From: Isoetes taiwanensis
Taxonomy: Eukaryota > Streptophyta > Lycopodiopsida > Isoetales > Isoetaceae
Assembly (NCBI GenBank): GCA_021234155.1
Contig: JAJEKV010000095.1
Location: 1,820,043-1,884,042, forward strand
Reading direction: 5' to 3'
Length of the DNA stretch: 64,000 nucleotides
The notes beneath the pieces were generated by a model. It saw only the letters and a program-made list of their open reading frames with translations. It was not told the DNA's origin and did no database searches. Positions 60,869 to 64,000 of the stretch are shown here, piece by piece. Position 1 is the stretch's first letter. The number at the start of each line of letters is the position of its first letter. A program made the position numbers and the translations under genes.

Positions 60869-62399
60869 GATTTAAACGCACTTCCGTTGATTCCTAAACA
60901 ACTTCACCAGCTACATCAAAGAAGTTTGAATAACCCCTCTGTATTTTGCCATTGATACAGATCTAGCATGTTGCAAATAAACTGTGAGTACAGGGCAAAC
61001 AAATATGGCAGTCAAATTGCTTATCATGGATGAATGCCCTGGCGGAATGATCAACTGATCAACTGGCAAAATATGCCATTATATGAGCAAGTCATTACTA
61101 TTTTCTAGCAAAGATATTAAAAGCTCCATTTCTTTAGACGTGAGCAGATGGAAGAGAATATCAGGTATCCAAGCTCTAAGACTTGGTTATGGCATTACCC
61201 AGCCTTTTGGCAATCAGATATTCTAACACCACTGATCGGTATAAAGATTTCTTCCCCATAGCCAGAAAGCTCAATGAACTTTAGGGTGCTACACTGCTGA
61301 AGGTATGGTTCAAATGCCAAGGTTTCCTGCTATTGCAGGTTTGAGTTGGGTCGGTAACAGTAACAGGGAGTATTCCAGGCAAGCATGAATATAAGCTTTA
61401 GACATCGGCATCAGGACAGAACTGAGATTACCTCTTGCTCTCTTGCTGCTCTTCTGAGGTAAATATCCACTTTGTACCATACTGGCCAATGCCAAACTAA
61501 TAGGCCTAATAGGGTAGTATGCATATTGGTTGCATTGATGTAACTTTTTGCAAGGAATTTACATGCAATGTGAGTATTTATATTGGATCCATACGCTATT
61601 TATAGAAGTTACAAAGTTCCAGCAGGCACTGACTTTCTTTGCATAACAATTCCAAGTGGTGCTGCTAAGCAAAATGCAGAAATAACAATAATTGTTGTGA
61701 GCTAAAATTTTATTCTTTGCAGTTGAAACATTTGTTGAAATCTAAATAAAAATGTTAATAGATAGGAATCATGCTATTGAGACCCTGAAATCTTTGATGT
61801 TTCTAGAATATGGATGTCTGAGGAGAAGGACATAATTAGATCGTATGTTCACAAAAGCAATGAACAATAGCAGGCGAAGATAGCAGAAGATCAATGTGGT
61901 AGATGTATGCTTTATTTGCAGTTGTCATTTATATGTAATGCCATTTATTCAAAGCAATGCAACTACAATGTTTTCAGAATTCCACAAGTGAGGTAATTCT
62001 CATGCTGCCAGCAGATTGACTGAGTTGAAGGACAAATGTGAGAATGTCTTTATTGTTGTGGGAGTGAATATTGATTTTAATAGTCGTAAAAGATATGCTC
62101 TATTTGCTCTATTTGAGAAACATGGATGCTCAGGGGTCAACTTTTTTTTGCAATTTAATTGAAACATTAGGATATCTTATATTCATGCTTCTACATGCAG
62201 ATGCGACTTTGTTTGAGAAACATGGGAGGTCAACTTTTCTTGCAATTAAAGTGTAATATTACGATGCAGAGTTTTGAATATGCTTAGATTGAACATTTCT
62301 TCAAGGTGGATAACACATGAACTAAACTTCTCTCAACTCTAGCAAAGTTCAGGAATAGTTTTTGCTCTCTAGCTCTCTTGAACCTATTTTCTATATGTA

Positions 62400-62590
62400 C
62401 TAGAAAAAGTGCCCAGCGTTGCTGGGCTTTTCGTTGGGATTAAATTTCATGGTTTATAGCATGTAGTTGGACATTTCGTTGGGATTAAATTTAGAAAAAG
62501 TGCCCAGCGTTGCTGGGCTTTTCGTTGGGATTAAATTTCATGGTTTATAGCATGTAGTTGGACATTTCGTTGGGATTAAATTTCATGGTT
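62400..62590 (-). mobile_element. Helitron 3' terminus (minus), tandemly duplicated
   Basis: On the minus strand GCCCAGCAACGCTGGGC (62427-62411), ACTTTTT and CTAG (62403-62400) form a typical end. A 91-bp tandem duplication repeats the hairpin at 62502-62518 without the CTAG, and part of it a third time. The element body would extend to higher coordinates; its 5' end is not in the window. Confidence 0.75.
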
Positions 62591-62639
62591 TATAGCATGT
62601 AGTTGGACATATATGGCCGTTCCTTAGTTCTGGGAAGGA

Positions 62640-63065
62640 TTTGTTGACGCGTTTGCTATTTGTCTACAAATATCTCCCATGTTGATATGTCCAGGAAATT
62701 CAATAGGGCCAGATTTGTATCTCCCATGTTGATATGTCCAGGAAATTCAATAGGGCCAGATTTGTTGATGCGTTTGCTATTTGTCTACAAATATCTTCCA
62801 TGTTGATATGTCTAGGGAGGGTCTGTAAATGGCTCTTTTGCCAAGCTCGATGGAACCATGCAAGATAACCAATGCTTCGAAGAAGATATACCTTATTATT
62901 GTTTGGTTCACAAATATTGTATACATGTTTGGTTCACAAATATTGTATACATGATTGCTCCCTTATTGTTGTTTGGTTCACAAATATTGTATACATGTTT
63001 GCAAAGATGAGCGAAGCAATGCCAAGCATCAATTGTATAAGCAATGCCAAGCATCAATTGTATGT
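62640..63065. repeat. Cluster of short tandem repeats
   Basis: Three families in a row: gttgatatgtcc..gccagattt (two-and-a-half copies, 62640-62815); tttggttcacaaatattgtat (three copies, 62901-63000); gcaatgccaagcatcaattg (two copies, 63017-63062). They lie in the minus-strand Helitron region. Confidence 0.9.
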
Positions 63066-64000
63066 CTATATTATATGTCTGTCTACACTATAGTGTATTT
63101 GCCATTGGTCTGAGAGGAAAATGCAAATGCGTAACATTCTCTTTTGTCTACTTATTTAAACTATAGATATTCCTCATCCCGGGTTAATCTCGGTAATTTT
63201 TTTAGTTTGGAATTGAGACATTTGCAATCACCTACTAAATGAAACAAAGAATAATAAAATGTCCAAGCCTAGTAGAGATCTTGTTGTGATTGTGGAATGA
63301 ACACCCATTTATACTATATATTAACACAAGCAATATCAATCTGATATTCCAACAAATGCAATGATTTGAAATCCGAATGAACACACGCCCTGCTTATACT
63401 AATTTAAGAAATCACATTTCTATGGCAAATACTTGATGGAACATTTTGAGAGCATCTTTTAAAATTTCACATCTCGATACATGCACGAACTAAGGTCGCC
63501 ACATATATATCCCGTAGCTTGTAGCATGGAGCGGATCGTTCCTAGATGTCTTCCGGCTTTCCGGAAGGAGAGCCCCACCGACCAAGATGGTGAAGGCAAT
63601 GACCATACAAAACTCTTTGCAATTCCAATTGCTTTTATCTCACCGTAATAAGATTGTCAGATGTGCACTGGGATAGCGTGGTGCAAGGAGAAACCGAGAG
63701 TCTAGGTGTTCCATCCCATCAATCAAAGGCGACATCGATAGCCAACTTGATTTTTTGTATCCGTGAAAGTCGACAATTTATTATTAGTATGAACATAATG
63801 TCTTCACAAGAGCCTCCTTAAAATCTCAATTGCCAAAACCAAAGGGAGAAACCCAATGGCTACCTTTGCGCGATTTTTACATCAAGCGAAAAGCAGACTC
63901 TGCACGTAGCCTTGCCTTTGAGATTTTGGTACCTTCAAAAGAATATTTCTACTTGAGCGATTATACCTCATTGGCTTTTTCACAAGGCGGCATGCGAAGA
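63066..64000. other. No gene seen
   Basis: AT-rich sequence with no supported exon, RNA gene or transposon end. Confidence 0.5.

Larger units (their letters stand above)
59318..62399 (+). mobile_element. Helitron 5' end and body (element D) with P450 cargo
   Basis: A|TCTTATATTATAATGTTG begins two bases after the CTAG of element E. The following 3 kb is low-copy, exon-like DNA with a P450 fragment, a CATAGC hexamer run (about 59737-59760) and a 45-bp triplicate. No plus-strand CTAG hairpin end is seen before the window ends, so the right boundary given is only where the next terminus begins. Confidence 0.65.

Overview
This is nuclear DNA of a land plant, AT-rich and built mostly of repeats. 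The evidence is eukaryotic-type tRNA-Gly(GCC) and tRNA-Ser(AGA) genes, GT/AG splice signals, Helitron termini, and broken pieces of plant gene families (PLS-type PPR, CYP71-like P450, NRT1/PTR transporter, serine hydroxymethyltransferase). The species cannot be named from this window. A seedless plant or another large repeat-rich genome would fit. I found no intact protein-coding gene with a recognisable product; every recognisable protein piece is partial, frameshifted or a lone exon.

Layout. 1-10 kb: one copy of a 957-bp segmental duplication (second copy at 24.2-25.1 kb), 3' pieces of a dispersed repeat that ends at (TA)n tracts (called TAJ here, my label), an NRT1/PTR fragment and a doubtful ABCG exon. 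10.24-13.68 kb: a giant palindrome of two TAJ units head to head around a (TA) spacer. 14-27.5 kb: low-copy sequence with decayed exons (PPR, SHMT and unassigned membrane-type exons). 27.6-36.6 kb: two more TAJ units, with a 3.7-kb Helitron inserted into the (TA)n tract between them. 36.6-42.2 kb: mostly featureless, with another TAJ end.

42.18-50.49 kb: a tandem array of roughly 0.74-0.83-kb units. Each unit carries, on the minus strand, one tRNA-Gly and one tRNA-Ser. Some copies look intact; others have changed or lost anticodon arms. One unit is split by a 2.35-kb insertion with 173-bp direct repeats. The array stops abruptly at a Helitron 5' end.

50.5-64 kb: a cluster of Helitron termini. 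Three elements (53460-55304 plus; 55584-56968 minus; 56969-58911 minus) each carry a 1.1-1.8-kb purine tract, always on the element's own sense strand. A further Helitron starts at 59318 and carries a P450 fragment. More termini lie near 62.4 kb.

The parts worth most attention are the short-ended Helitron family (TC 5' end, CCCAGC hairpin, CTAG 3' end) with its purine-tract cargo, the TAJ palindrome with GATTC arrays of 10-11-bp period, and the amplified, decaying tRNA-Gly/tRNA-Ser array. These are sequence observations and inferences; no database search was possible.
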